A DNA stretch of 64,000 nucleotides from Proliferodiscus dingleyae (Eukaryota; Ascomycota; Leotiomycetes; Helotiales; Lachnaceae). The stretch lies in assembly GCA_003988795.1 (NCBI GenBank), contig QYAK01000019.1, positions 372,001 through 436,000 on the forward strand, written 5' to 3'. The number at the start of each line of letters is the position of its first letter. Position 1 is the stretch's first letter. The position numbers and the translations under genes are program-made. Positions 1-13,000 of the stretch are shown here, in pieces. The notes below the pieces were generated by a model. The model did no database searches. It was given only the letters and a program-made list of their open reading frames with translations, and was not told where the DNA came from.

Positions 1-3000
1 ACAGAGCTGAAGGCCAAGAAGATAATTCTCCAAGACAGGTATCAAACAATGCGTATCAACAGGCATCTGGCTGAGAGTAAGAACTAACGTTCATATAGAA
101 ACGGCAGTCTGCGAAGATACTGCGAGACGACCAGCTCAACGATAATCGATACGACAAGGAATTCGACACACATGGGCACATCTTCGGAGTGTCTTAGCCA
201 GCACACAACAAAACATCTCTGCACACAGAGGTATTCTGTTGCGAGGAGACGCTACATAGACATTGAGCGGGGGCTCAAGCTCCCAAAGGAGCTGGAAAGG
301 AGATATTCTATGTACTGTATCTCCATAAGCAGCATCAAGTGATGGCATTAATGGTCTCTAATAAGAGCCTGTAGATAGATGCTACATCGGAGCATTTTTG
401 GGTCGTCCGCTGTAGAAATTCCCCCTGCCGTCACTCTCGAACACGAAATATCCCTCCAGGGCATGCAGCTGTAGGAAAGCATAACCGCATTGTGGGAGCT
501 GAGAGACCAGTCATACCTCAGAGTATATCACTAGAGTCTTTTGGCTGATCTGCCGTCTCGGATCGTGCGACCGCTATGCCTATCGGAATGCTACATTCTC
601 GTGTTGGGTACAAGCAGACGAGGAAGCACGGGTTCAAATTGATTGGCACCATTCTACAGCTGCCGAGTTTGCACTTGCACGAATTTTATGCCCTAAAATT
701 TATAGCACGACTATGTATATTTGAATCAACGCTTGGTAGGACAACATGACTTGTCAGTTGTGTGTAGTGCTTACTATACCGCCGACGATATAAGATGAAG
801 AACTTCGAAGTGCCAGAAGTAGTTAGGCTGGTTGACGCTTCAAGTACTTTGCTGGGTGACCATACATCACTCCTCACTTAAGTATTGAGATGCACTGGAC
901 CCTGAGCTCCAAAGTGGGATGTTCAAGTGAACAGATCAAGGGACTTAAATTGCTTGCAAGTGCATGAAAGTAATGAGCAGCTTGAATACTAGGGTTCTGC
1001 AACCATAAAAATGAGTTGATGTTAAGAACCCGAGTTTAATGATCTCATAGTTTTCAAACTCTTGAAAGTCTCTGAAACATAATCCATAACTCATGAAGTT
1101 TCCAATTTCTCTCAATCGTTGCAAGACGCAAGGTGCGCAAATGGTTCTAGACTTTGAAAATATCCCGTAATCCGGGGTGCCATCTCACTCGAGAATGATT
1201 GAAACAGAAAATAAACAGGGGCAGCCATCCCATATACCTCAGATATTGAAGCTGCTCAAAATGAAGCAATATAATGCTTGATTGTTGTGATACTATTCTG
1301 TTCATATGCCATCTCTTCGACCTTTGGGATATTATGGTCCAATGAACCTTGGCAGATGGCGGCGACTCAGTCGCCTTGCCACGGTTGCTAGCAAATGCTC
1401 AATTCTATTTGAGAGTAGTGTATGCCTTATAATAATCACCTCCTACTGCTCGACGCTTTGGAGGGGTCGAGGCTGAGCCGTGAAAGTTCTCGCCGCGGTC
1501 AGAGTGCGGTAGTAGATTGCATATGGCGCTGCATAGTCCTCATCGCCGTCACCATCACCAGCTTTAGGTGTAGACCCAAACCGAGCAGTCAATATTATGC
1601 CTGACTTGGGAAGAAAGCGCCGAGCAGGAGGATTGTAACTATGTGGACTGAAAGGCAATGAGCTCATTTTTCCTTCGCGGCGGTTGGTCGGTTGGGAACG
1701 CGATCAGAGGATCAATTGTAGGAGCTGATGGATTCTTATGCGATGGAACACCGAGTCGTAATGACCGATTGCGTATGCTCTCGCATTCGTGCTTGTACTC
1801 TGTGGTCCGTTGCTCATACGAACGTGATGGCTAGCCAAGCAGCTTCATCCTCGTCCAAACGATGCGTGTTCGTTGTGCTCCCGGGGCTTCTCTCAAGCAA
1901 GCTTTCTTCGTTCAGGTATACCTAGTCATTCTCACGATCTTGGATCGCTCTGCGTACCGTGTGGTCGGGTTACTATGCACGAGTAAATGTTTTGCGTCGC
2001 TGGCAGACTGAGCAGTGATCTCCGCTTCTCGAAGCATCGTCGCGTTGAAATGTCAGTCTCAAGCCAAAGAGCAAGTTACTAGCATCGCTCTCGAAGCAGC
2101 TTCAAGGAGGCCAAGCCACGTTATCGTCACAGCGGTCGCTGTGGTCCAAATATCGTTATTCAAAGCCAAAGGAGGGGGTGGGGTATTGTTTCGACTCCCT
2201 TGGACTTTGCCCAGGGCAAGAGCGTCGGCACTTTTGATTTTCCGCCACGCGCCTACCCCTTGCTATTAGTAAGTAACGTCTTGCAGAGCAGGAAGCTACA
2301 TCTATCATTTGGAAATGCACATTCCAAAGGTCCTGGTATGTGACTGAAATGAACACGAGAAGTGGCCTGCATATCACTGCCTACGCTGCTTCTCCGCGAT
2401 CTTTCACTCCATTGATCTTAGTCTCAATCTGGAAGCAAAACAACATCAATCTGCTGAACCTACTCCGTTTGCACACGCGACTCATTGAAGCTTATGTAGC
2501 GCTGAGAATAATCATAAGTTCTTAATGCTACGAGAAGTCTGGTCCGTCCTAGGCTACGATAGTATCTGCAAAGGATCAAGGTCGAGTCATTGTAAGCTAC
2601 TTCGTTCCGATCTACTGTACGATAAAGCCCGGCGGTAAAAGCTTTGGAAACACGAAATGAGACTTAGAGAGCATGAGTAAGTATCATTAGGTGCTAGTTC
2701 TTGCTTTTGATGAAGTTCAGCCTTGTTTTGATTGTTGATTTCTTTCTAATGTCGTCTTATCGTCTTCCCCTCATCACGATGCAGCTCTGAATGTCAACTT
2801 ACGCGATCCTAAATTCCTCGACATCGTGGACGAAGCCTGATTCAGCTCTTGTAGTCTGGCATGTAGTCTGGCTCGACCAGACAGTGTGTTCCTCCAGCTA
2901 GGAAGGCATTCGTGTTTGTCTCAGCAGACGGGCTCCTCTCAGCGCATTTGTCTTGCCAGATGAGCCCAGACGCTCATAGTGTAATAATTCCATTGTAATT

Positions 3001-3525
3001 AGAGGCGGTCGTAGGGTAGGTAGAGGTGATAAGTAGCACTATGTTTGCAAGGAGAGTCAACGAAGAGGGTGCCGTCGTTATGCTACTTGCAGACTGCGTT
3101 ACGATAGGTAGCACAAGGCGCAAATGATTCGTATGTATAATCTTCTTCCGTCTTTTCCCAGGGCTACGCTGACCTGCGAAGGGCACACTGTCAGTATATA
3201 CCACTAGCGGACGAGTTCTATGGATGCTTCGTTGGACACAAGGAAAATACTACATATCTTTCACAACACAAGGCAGGCTGTTAAGATGACCATATCAAGA
3301 TCAGAATTATTGGTTGGCAGTATGGGAGCCGTTAGGAACTGGACAACTGAGATACCAGACCATCCAGAAGGTTCCCATATGTGGCAGTCTTTGGGAAGAG
3401 GAAAGTTATGATATGCAAGAAAGCCGAACTTGATGCGCATCCAGCTGCCGCTGGAGAAAGCACGTTCCGCCATTCACTTTTGAGGCACCACGCTCTTAAT
3501 CATAACCAGTGTGGAAGAGGGTAGC
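1..3525. other. gene-poor region, no gene supported
   Basis: I find no gene here. All open frames are shorter than about 90 codons, run on both strands, match no family I recognise, and cannot be joined through good splice sites into a longer frame. Base composition is mixed. No tRNA, long repeat or transposase fragment was recognised. A distal promoter for the gene starting at 3526 could lie in the last few hundred bases. Confidence 0.6.
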
Positions 3526-4571
3526 ATGAACTCTGCCCCCTCAATCCCTCACACTTGCACCTCTGCGCACTGCTGCTCGCAAGGCTTTACTACTCTTTCA
3601 CCAGGAGGTCACTACAGCAGAATGGAGTATGACTGGACCAAATTCGAGAATCGTCCCGATCAACTCTTCCGCATAGTCCATAGACACTCCGCTTCTCCCT
3701 TGATACCCTACGATATTCTCCTAGATGGCACGCTTACAGGCGGATTCGAGGCTCCCAACACAAGTTTGGTTCTTGAAATCAGTCCCAGAAACGCAAGCAG
3801 ACCATCAGCGATTAGGGAATTCTACAAATCAATCGAGAAGCACCGCAACAATGCCCGATTTTCCACCCCCTACATCTCCACATTCTCCGATAGGATGGAA
3901 GCAGAGAGCTGGTTGCTTGGAGCAGACGAACTCTACGGTGCCGATGGCATTTGCTACATGGTGGCGATTGATCCAAAGCACGAAAGCATGAAAGATACTA
4001 TTGTGTGGTTTGTTCAGGACATCCAAGACAAAACGGACCTCTTCAAGAACGAAACTCACTATGATATGCGGGTACCTACTCAACGGCGCGGATGCCGCTT
4101 CCCAGAGGTCGGTATATGTCCATGTCCTCGAAACTCCGAATGGCTTGTGCTGTACTCGATTCCTCCTCAAGCTATAATCGGGGGCACAACAGCCAAAGAT
4201 ATCAAAGCGCGTAAGTCCTCCCTACCTTCGTGCTAGATTATCATCAGTGATACAAGCTCCAATGAGGGAGTTCCCTGGAAGAAGGAAGTCCAAGTTGACA
4301 CCCCTTAGTACGCCTCCGTGATTACGCACCCGATAACCCCGATTTCATGATTACAGATGACTCCGAGACCAACGAGACCGACAAGGCTTATGACACTGAC
4401 GAGACTATTGAGATGGTTGAGACCGATGAGACGGACCATACCACAATAGAAGTCAAGGTTCATGATTTCGTACCGGGCACAACTTCGGCTTCCTCGTGTG
4501 TGCATGAGGAAGAAGAGGAAGTGATAGTTCTAGACACAACGGATTGGTGGAAGGAGAACAATGTCAGCTAG
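3526..4571 (+). CDS. fungal hypothetical protein with DUF7587-like domain
   Basis: Two exons, 3526-4210 and 4309-4571, joined over a 98-bp intron (GTAAGT...TTAG); the join keeps frame and gives about 315 residues. The first ATG is at 3526; the open frame upstream has only a GTG. Residues about 40-225 form one compact domain opening with LFRIVHRHS (Arg49) and closing with EWLVLYSIPPQAIIGG (Glu205). From memory this resembles the fungal DUF7587-type domain, of unknown function. The last 80 residues are a low-complexity acidic tail rich in Thr-Asp-Glu (repeated T-D-E-T units, then EEEEE). There is no signal peptide or membrane segment. Arg49, Ser118-Thr119 and Glu205 recall the R-S-E order of ADP-ribosyltransferases, but that is only a pattern resemblance. 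A later start at Met33 is possible. The call that this is a gene is good; the function is unknown. Confidence 0.7.
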
Positions 4572-5855
4572 ACGTCGAAGAATGGCTCACAGCAACTCAA
4601 AGCTTAAATACAGCCTTTTCAGTGGTACTCGGCCAATAAAGTCAGGATCACTGAACTAGAATCCTTTTGCATGAGCTCTCATTTTGCTCCTTTTAGAGAC
4701 AAGTCACATCCTAGCTAGTATCTTGCCGGCTGCTGTGGGAGCCAGGGGCTAGATCAGCCGCTTGCTGGGTGCGGGTAGTTCCAAGCTTTCTAGATTAGAA
4801 TACGAGTTTTTACCAAATCTTTTAGTTCGCTTTCTGATGATCTGACTGTCTATGCTGATCAATTATTTTCACCGTGTAGATATTTACATCGCTCATGTTG
4901 CAACTGCTTTTCTACAGAATCCGCAGTATTTTAATATTTATCTTAGAATGGCGACTGAATCGATACCTACAAGCTTTCCCCCTAGTAGATTAGTGGTCTT
5001 CAGCTGGAAACAAGGCCTGGCACAACAGTGGTGATTTGCCATATCTCACGCTCGAAGTAGCCTCTACCCTATTCAACGGGACGAAGCACGATTCTGTGTC
5101 ATACGAGGCTTCGAGTTTCCCCTGTATGGGTGAAGAAATTACCTGGGCCTCATGAATTGCGAGCGCGGAAATTACATCAACTGGGCGTAGCTAGGTAGTG
5201 TTTCTACGTCGAAGCCAGAACGCTATTCGCTATAATAATTGGTAAGGATCTACGAACTTCGAGCTCCGAGACTGCTCTAAACTCCTTTCAAACTTGACTC
5301 AGTAAATACAAACATCGAAGTCTCTAGCTAATGCATGTTTAATGTATGGCTTCTGGATGTAATAATCAAATACGGAATGGGCAAGAGGATAATAATGGTA
5401 TTTAGCACATGATGACTTTTATTACTTAAATATACCCTACGAAAGTTTATTTCGATACATAGTGCAAATACTGCTAATCAAAAGTTCGCTATCCGAGAAG
5501 ATTGCTTTACATTTCTCAATACAGCAGCAAAAAGAAAACAACTTCGCTATCGAAATCAATTGACTTGCGTCCTGCTCCTCTAATAAAAATAATAAATCAA
5601 GTGCGCTTTGCGTTTAAATTAAGCCGCGTACTTTTAGTAGACTTTTCGTTCTTCCTCCACCAAAAGTTTTCGTAAGAACCCAAAGAGATGATCCGTGTTC
5701 GAAGATTGCTTGCTATTTGATTCCAGCCATACATATCCCTAGATATGGTGAGTCATTCACTACAACCTTTTGATAACCTTCTGGCAAGTTTCTTTTACTG
5801 CTGGACGAATGCTGAGAATCGTGCAACCTATTGATCTGAAAATCATACTGATTAT
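4572..5855. other. AT-rich intergenic region
   Basis: This is the 3' side of two convergent genes. It is noticeably AT-rich, especially 5220-5640, with many short homopolymer runs and no frame above about 60 codons. It may hold both 3' UTRs. No repeat or mobile element was recognised. Part of the frame at 5713-5946 on the minus strand overlaps the last exon of the neighbouring gene in another frame and is a shadow. Confidence 0.55.
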
Positions 5856-7911
5856 TCATGGATTTGGTGATGATGGGTGTTGGTAACCAGTCATTTTGGC
5901 AATCCTGCTCTTCATCGCCTGCACCTCTTGGGCTCTGTCTACCCACAAGTATACAATATACCAGGCGAGAAACGAGATAGCCATCAAGGGCAAGGTAATC
6001 TGTATATAGCGTAGTAAAGCCTTTGACGAGTAATTTTCCACGTTATCTGTGTATTGTAGAATATCGGTACTCATGATCGTCTACAAGAACACATTAGCTA
6101 AAACTTCAGTCCGGGCGTGGTACATGACCACATATTGCAAAACAGAGGAGACTAAGGGAGCATACAGATATAAATGTACCTGGGAGAAAAAACAGAGTGA
6201 CAAGAGTGATTACTCGCATAGAGATGGTTTCCTGTTTTGTTTTGTGAGCAAGTACATTCATCTCTCCGGTCATCCTTTCCATCTCTCTAGTAGACACCTC
6301 TGCTCTCTCAGCAAATCTTTTACTTGCTTCCATACTACGATAGTCTAATATGCCATTTAACTAAGAAGAGTCAGCAACCGTGGAGTCCTACAGCTGAGAC
6401 CTACCAGTCCTTTCCGATTCGTTAGCATTGATAACAACGTGCTAGCGCGAGCATGCTGCATTTCGAGGTCATTAACAATACCAGCCACCGTCTTCTCGAA
6501 ATCCTGCAGATTATCCGCACATTCCACTTTTATATCAGCCGGAAAAGTCGAGGAATTGAAAATATCTAGATAATGCTGTTTGACGTCTGTCACAATCTTG
6601 ATGTTTGATCCAACCACAAGTAAAAGCTCTTTAAGCTTTTCCTCATAATCTGTGACTTGTTGAAGATCAGAAATAGAGAAGATCTCTATTGGATTTGGGT
6701 CGGGGACGAACTCAGAGGGCGGATGGTTTGGGTTAAATGGCGGTTTCTGTGGAAGTGGTGGCGATAACGTGCCAGCAAATGATGCAACTCGTTTTGCTAC
6801 ATTACTCAAAGTACGTTGAAACTTTCCATGTGGGTTTCTTGAATCCTGGTTCACACATCCTGGTAAGTCTTGATATGCAGGCTTATCGAAACTTTGAGTC
6901 AAAGCTTGCCGTGTTACGACATTTTGCTTATCTTCAAGATGACTGATATACCAGCGCCATTTCTCACGGCACCAGTCAAAAATGACTAGCTGTACGGCGA
7001 GCGTAAGGCAGAATGATTGAGGCGCACCCAGTATGTCCATACTTTCAAAACCGCTTCGATTAGTGATAGCCTTTATTCGGGTTTTGATGAGTTCATCGCC
7101 CTTGACGATAGTCCAGAAGCTTCTCCCACTCACGATGTCGAAGGAGCAATGCACTGCCAGTAAGCGTACTGACCAAGGAATAGGTCCCCCTTTCGACTGT
7201 TCGACTGACTTGAGGTTATAACAAAGTTGAAATCCTCTTCCAGATCGTCCTAGCTCTGGTAAATCCTGACCCAAGCTGAGCTGATTATCTGTCACACGAC
7301 TTTCGAGATAGACTCCGCTATAATGGAAATCTACTGGGTATTTTGATTTACCGAAAGAGAACAAGAAGTTGAGGAAATGTGGCATGACCTGATGATAGGT
7401 GAGTATCATCGTGAGCATGTCTCTAGAGATTTTCAACCGAGCTCTCGAGTGTTCGGCGTGCACAAACCTAGATAGAAGCATTAGCGCCAAAGAGGTTACA
7501 GAAGAGTTATGCTCGTAATTGAAGACTTAGCTGTCATACAGAAATCTGTATTGTGGATCAACCTGGGCAAAAAGCTGAGCTCCGGTAATGTGATTTTGCA
7601 ATTGTCCACGTTCGCCAGTGCGGAAAGAGATAAAGCCTAGTCCAAAACTTTTGTGAGCTAATTACACTCCCACTACAAGCCGAGGGCTATCAAAATACAG
7701 AGTATAGGTCTGACATACCTATGGACTGTGATTTATATTCCCACAGCTCAATGTCCGCACCCGTCTCACTAGAAAAAAGCCGATTTTCTTGCTCATTCAG
7801 TCGCTCAAAATGTGCTTGGAGGACGTGGTCGTATGTGCCATGGTTGCTTAGGTTCATTGGAAACTCATTGGCTCTTTTGTAAGAGCTGTTAAACACATCT
7901 TGTTGCCTCAT
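5856..7911 (-). CDS. CorA-like transporter-domain membrane protein (fungal family)
   Basis: Five exons on the minus strand: 7911-7719, 7636-7540, 7467-6401, 6344-6166 and 6080-5856; the join is open and gives about 586 residues. The N-terminal domain carries hallmarks of a fungal CorA-like family: AQLFAQVDPQYRFL, HAEHSRARLKISR, an HQVMP motif, a FSFG segment, a GRSGR...CYNLKS stretch and SFDI...G..FWTIVKG. The C-terminal part is helical (S-REMERMTGEMN) and leads into two membrane segments, MRVITLVTLFFLPGTFIS and a second about 20 residues later. This matches the two-TM layout of CorA metal channels, with GTF where bacterial CorA has GMN, so magnesium transport is not proven. The frame stays open upstream to an ATG at 8160; I prefer 7911 because the extra N-terminus looks unlike protein. 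The third intron uses a weak donor (GTCTCA) that gives the best family match. It lies tail-to-tail with the DUF7587-like gene. Confidence 0.75.
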
Positions 7912-10000
7912 TTCTGATGCATTTATAATTATGATCTCGAAACAATAGAATGAGCTATGTTGATGAAATAGGCCATACAAACATGCCAGATGACTATGGA
8001 GAATATAAGAACTCATCCCAGTATCGCAGTGGAGAAAAGCTTCAGTTAATAAGGAATGAGGCTTTGGCCATTGTTGCACAAACCTAGGCCAAGGCAGACT
8101 CTGGAGGCTTAGAGCGGGGCGCGACATTTGTGTCAGAAGACGGTGATATTGGCCAATCATACATTATAATTGCATAGAGCCTGATGATCTCAATCTTAAT
8201 ACTTGTATAGTGTTTTATATTCATATAGCAACCTCGAGATTGTTGTGTGTATAAATCTTCCGTATATTTGAAGACGAGTCTCGAGGTATACTACGACAGA
8301 CCAGAACGCCCATGCAAAAAACCTGCTATTCAGAAGCCATGATCTTTCTCCATAGCGCCAGACCCTCAAATATGACCTATCCTTCTTTCTCTTTCGTTCT
8401 TGGTAGTCAAAACCAAGCCTGGTTTCTTACTTTATACAGCCTTACATGCTTTCACTGTCCAGAAACTTCGCCGGCTTCATCTCCTCTGGATTCTGCGCAA
8501 ACTTTCTCCTCAGGCTCTATATACGAGGCATCGAGCAGCAAAATCCTGGTGACTGCATAACCCTAAGCCCAAACTTCGGTCAATCCTTGCTACGCTTTTC
8601 GAGTAGTGCGTCTTCCTCATCCTATCTGTGATCAGCAGAGCCTCTCAAAAACCATATCGCCTCCAAGGCATGATTTCAAACACACCTCACTCAAATCACG
8701 CGGAATCCAAAACTCCCAATCATCACTCTTCATCTAGTTGAATCATGTTCAGCGGCTCAACTCCTGACCAAAACAGCCAACCATACTTACTCGAATCCTG
8801 AAATTGCGGTCGCCAAATAATTCCACGAGAAACTCTTCAAGCACAGATTGCTGTAGGCGGTAGGCTGAAAAAGTTCGCCAGCCGTCGCGCATCTTGCATC
8901 AAGCACACTCTGTTGTCATCTAGCCGAGCAGACTTTGATAGTCTGACAGAACACCCATCGGGCGATGACAAGTCCTTCGTGCCGTGGCAGGGCAGGATAT
9001 GAAAGCATCGTTTATATAGCCACAATTGCCTAGAAACCTCTGGTGGGGCTACCGAAGGATACCCATCTGAGGCGGACGAGCCATTAAAGCAGCAGTGTAG
9101 AGAGTGTGGATGGGTAGGACAAGTTGCGGGGCAGATTGACGGGCAACTTACATGCGATCCAATATTGTGCAACTATCTTCCCCCCTTCCCCCCTAGGTCT
9201 CTCAATGAGCCGCAGATTGCTTCAGATCATCCAAAAGCGGCCTTGTCTGGCCTTCGAAATGGGCCGCAACACCACCATGAACCGCCGGGCTCATCTGAGG
9301 CTACCAGTATTGTAGCTAAAGTAGATGCACGATCGGTCAATGAGCTGCGAGTTGATCAACGCTGCGGGTGGCAGAGATGGTGTGCTCAACTCCCTGGATA
9401 TTTCAGGGAGTATTGTACAGTACAAATTCTGAGTTGTTGTGCTATTCATTCTTACGATTTGAAGTCCTATACGGCCGGTGTGGCTGAGATTATCTACAAC
9501 AGTTCTCTCCAAGCCTCTCTTAATCGACTGTGACTCGGTGCCTGATCTCATTCTATGTTGACTTGCTGAGACGAGATGGCCCTATTGCAGAGGTGGCAAA
9601 ATTTCTCTCCTCTCTAGCCAGTCAGGGACCTCCTGGCGGATTATCATCTCCAAGATTGATCGAGAACTTATTTGTATGCATTCTAGCATGCGATTGCATT
9701 AGTTCTTACTGCAGCCTCTCTATAATGCGCCAGTTCTCCACCCATTCCTTGGTCCCTGATCTTTTATTTCTGTCGTGTCATACCCCTCCGGCTTCTACAC
9801 TCCTCTCAGTTGCCCTTAGCCTCCACACTCTCTCCGTTTACGCACTTTGCTTCTTCCACGCTCATCTCCTTCCACACTTGCATGCAGAACTCACATGCCA
9901 CAGAGTATTTTGCAATGTTATTGGGAGGCTGGGTTTAACGATGTGGCCCTATAGATGTTAGGTTTTCGCCTGTGGGTGGAGGTTAAGCCTATCTAGCGTG
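7912..10000. other. intergenic region between divergent genes
   Basis: This separates the CorA-like gene (minus) from the kinase-vWA gene (plus). The frame at 7912-8160 could be extra N-terminal coding sequence of the CorA-like gene. Elsewhere frames of up to 143 codons exist on both strands, but none resembles a protein and none splices to a better frame. Stretches near 9180 and 9780-9870 are pyrimidine-rich, as in fungal promoters and 5' UTRs. Confidence 0.5.
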
Positions 10001-13000
10001 ATGTCGCAGCACCAACCCGACGAACATATAGCTTTCCAGCGGTTCCATTGCTGGATGAGAGAGAAGTTTGAATCAACAGGCCGTCCCGAAGATGGTAGCT
10101 TCTTGCCGTCCGACATCATCCACTCCCATTTGGAGTCTAACGAAGTCCTCAACGATCTACTGAGTGCTGCTAAATTTCAGGATCCAATAAGCGCTAAAGA
10201 AGTTCTGGGAGCGTACTCCGCAGTGCTCTGTACTCTCATATCGATTTCAAAGATCAGATTTCTTCCTCTCTTCATGAAAAGGGGACTCGACGATGCGCGT
10301 CTTCCACTTAAGCTCAGTGACAGATCCGAATTTCCCATCGTTCCAAGCGATCCGGGATTTTTTGATGATTTCTGCAAATCGCAATGGCCATTCTGCCCAC
10401 TGGCGATCAAACTTAGCAGTGATAGAGAATTTGATAGACGATTAGTCCTCCCATTCACGTCAAAGTCACCTGTCGGCAAGGGCTCAAGTGCAGATATCTT
10501 CAAGATTGACATCTATCCTTACTATGACCATATACAATTCAAGGTGGGCTATGAGGTAACGAAGATGCCTTTCGCTAGCTAACTTGTACAAAGGAGTCCA
10601 GTACATACGCTCTAAAGACTTTTCGCGGGAAGGATGCCGAGAAGCTCTGGGAAAATGAGGTCAAAGCCTACAAAAGAATTGATGGTGGGACTGGAACATA
10701 CCCGCCCGATATCATTCGCTTTCACACTGCTTTCAAGCATGGGAATGCCTGCCATATGATCCTCGAATATGCCGATAGAGGTTCACTAGTACAATTCTTT
10801 TCGGAGGCTCCACCGAAACACGACTTCGATATCGCCCGAGTTTGGCAACACGCTTTGGGACTGGTTAGAGGCCTGAAGTACTTACATAACGGAAATAATG
10901 CTCAAGTGATGTGAGTCATCGTTGCACAAGGTATATGCAATTTCTGACCGGCCAGATGGCATCAAGATATCAAGCCTGCCAATATACTAGTACTGAGTGA
11001 TACGAGGGTTCCCGACTCCTTATATGCATCGAACCTCAAGATCTGCGACCTGGGCACCAGCCATTCCAAACGCATCCCTTCCTCCACCGATGATTCGTAC
11101 GATCGAGATGCTCAAGGCACCCGAACATATGGTGAGTCAGGAAGATTAGGCTTCCCTGATGGGCGCTAACACTTGCTGTCAGCTCCACCAGAATGTTATC
11201 GACCCGACGGAGTGATGGGCGAAGGGCCTCTCAGCGTTAGGCCGACAGTGGATGTCTTTTCACTTGGTTGTGTATTGAGCGAGCTCGCTGTGTGGATAAG
11301 TGGTGGCAAGGACTACCTGGAAAAGTACCGTGAAGCTCGAAGCGATTCTATTAGGCAAACTCCTGAGTTCCTCGAGGGCGACTGGTTTCATAATGGTGAA
11401 AATATCCTCCCAGTAGTCTATCAATGGCACCAAGACGTGAATACCAGGCAAAAGAAAGTCGGCGACCAATTTACACCCAAGTTCCTCGGACTCGTTGAGG
11501 AAATGCTCGAGGTCGATGCCCAGAGGCGAGGAGATGCGAAGTCTTTCTGTGTGAAAGCCCACAGAGCTTATACCGAAGCTATGTCCGACCTTCAGAATAC
11601 TCATCCACATGAGGGCATACCGCTCGACATAAAGCCTAGATCGTTCCGAATGCTGAGTCGGACGGCGGAACCTGCTTCTCGAGCTTCGTCATCCAGCCAG
11701 CCAGGGACTCTGAGAAGCAACGGACATTCTGTAGCGAGCGATGCAGTGCTGAGCAATACATCAACACCCATTACTAATCATACGACGAACACTTCAAACG
11801 AAGTCTCTCAGGCGCAGCCAGATATAGCCTGGAGGAACCCTGAGAGATTGTGGCGAAGAAATCGAGAGGTGAGACAAGGCTCCGGCGAATCTGTAATACC
11901 TGGTCTTGGGGATCTCGAAGGTCGCTTTAGCCATGCTACTAATGCGGCTCTCGAAGCCCAACCGCCATCCTACGAGATTGAGGCTCGTGGAGATCACCCA
12001 TTTCTAGTCACATCCCCAAGCGGCCGGCATATGCTCAGGGTCAATGTGACATCTCATTCGAACCCGTCCACAAGTTTGGAGGCTAATGCTTCTACGGGCC
12101 CAACCATACCAGCTATCAACGAATCCGGTCCAAGTATTTCAACTAATTGTGATTATAATGGCATGCATATGACAGGTCATACACACTCGGAGGCTCAATT
12201 TTCGGCGCCGACAACCGCTCTCAGCCCCCCTACTCGGCCATCAACTTGCCTGCCCCTCGAATTTCCGGCCAGGCCTCACATTCCACAACTAAGCCCTCTT
12301 CATCCCACCAATCCCTCTGAAGTCCCCTTCGTATCAAGACAAAATCTGATGGAATGGCGAGAAAGGAGAAAATCCTGGACCTTAAGGAATTCATGGAAGA
12401 GAGTATCATGGGCAAATGTAATGGGTCGAGATCCAGTCTCATTGCCAGAGTCGTGGGTTCCAGAACAATACCTTAGCAACAGAGACAGCGTGAGTCTATT
12501 TGTTATTTACTCAACTTGTATCAATGAGTCTAACACTGTGCAGGTCATCATCATTGATGATTCAGAATCCATGCGGAAATACTCAGAAGATATGATGGAG
12601 CTTCTTAGCATAACAGCATACATCATGAAGCAATACGATAGAAATGGCCTCGACGTCTACCTCGCCTCATCTAATGTAATGCATCCTTGTTTTTCCTCCT
12701 CACAAGTCGTCAACGTCATCAAGGAGAAAGACATATCTGCCAGAGATAGGTGGGGCCACACGGATATGAGCCTCCGCCTCGAAGAAGTCTTAGACAAGTA
12801 CAGACACAAAATACACCAAGCATCACTAACCAACGCTTCTCTCCGCAAATTGAATGTTTACATTTTCACAGACGCAATATGGACTACGAAGTGCAACATA
12901 GTCCCTGCAATAGACAATATGGTCAAGATTCTGAGAGAGCGTAATTTGCCCGAAAAACAAGTTGGCATTCAATTCATTAGTTTTGGAGACGATCCTCAGT

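Noticed and set aside
9530..9961. 143-codon plus-strand frame upstream of the kinase gene
   Set aside because: No family resemblance, no splice link to the kinase, and a pyrimidine-rich composition more like a promoter or 5' UTR.
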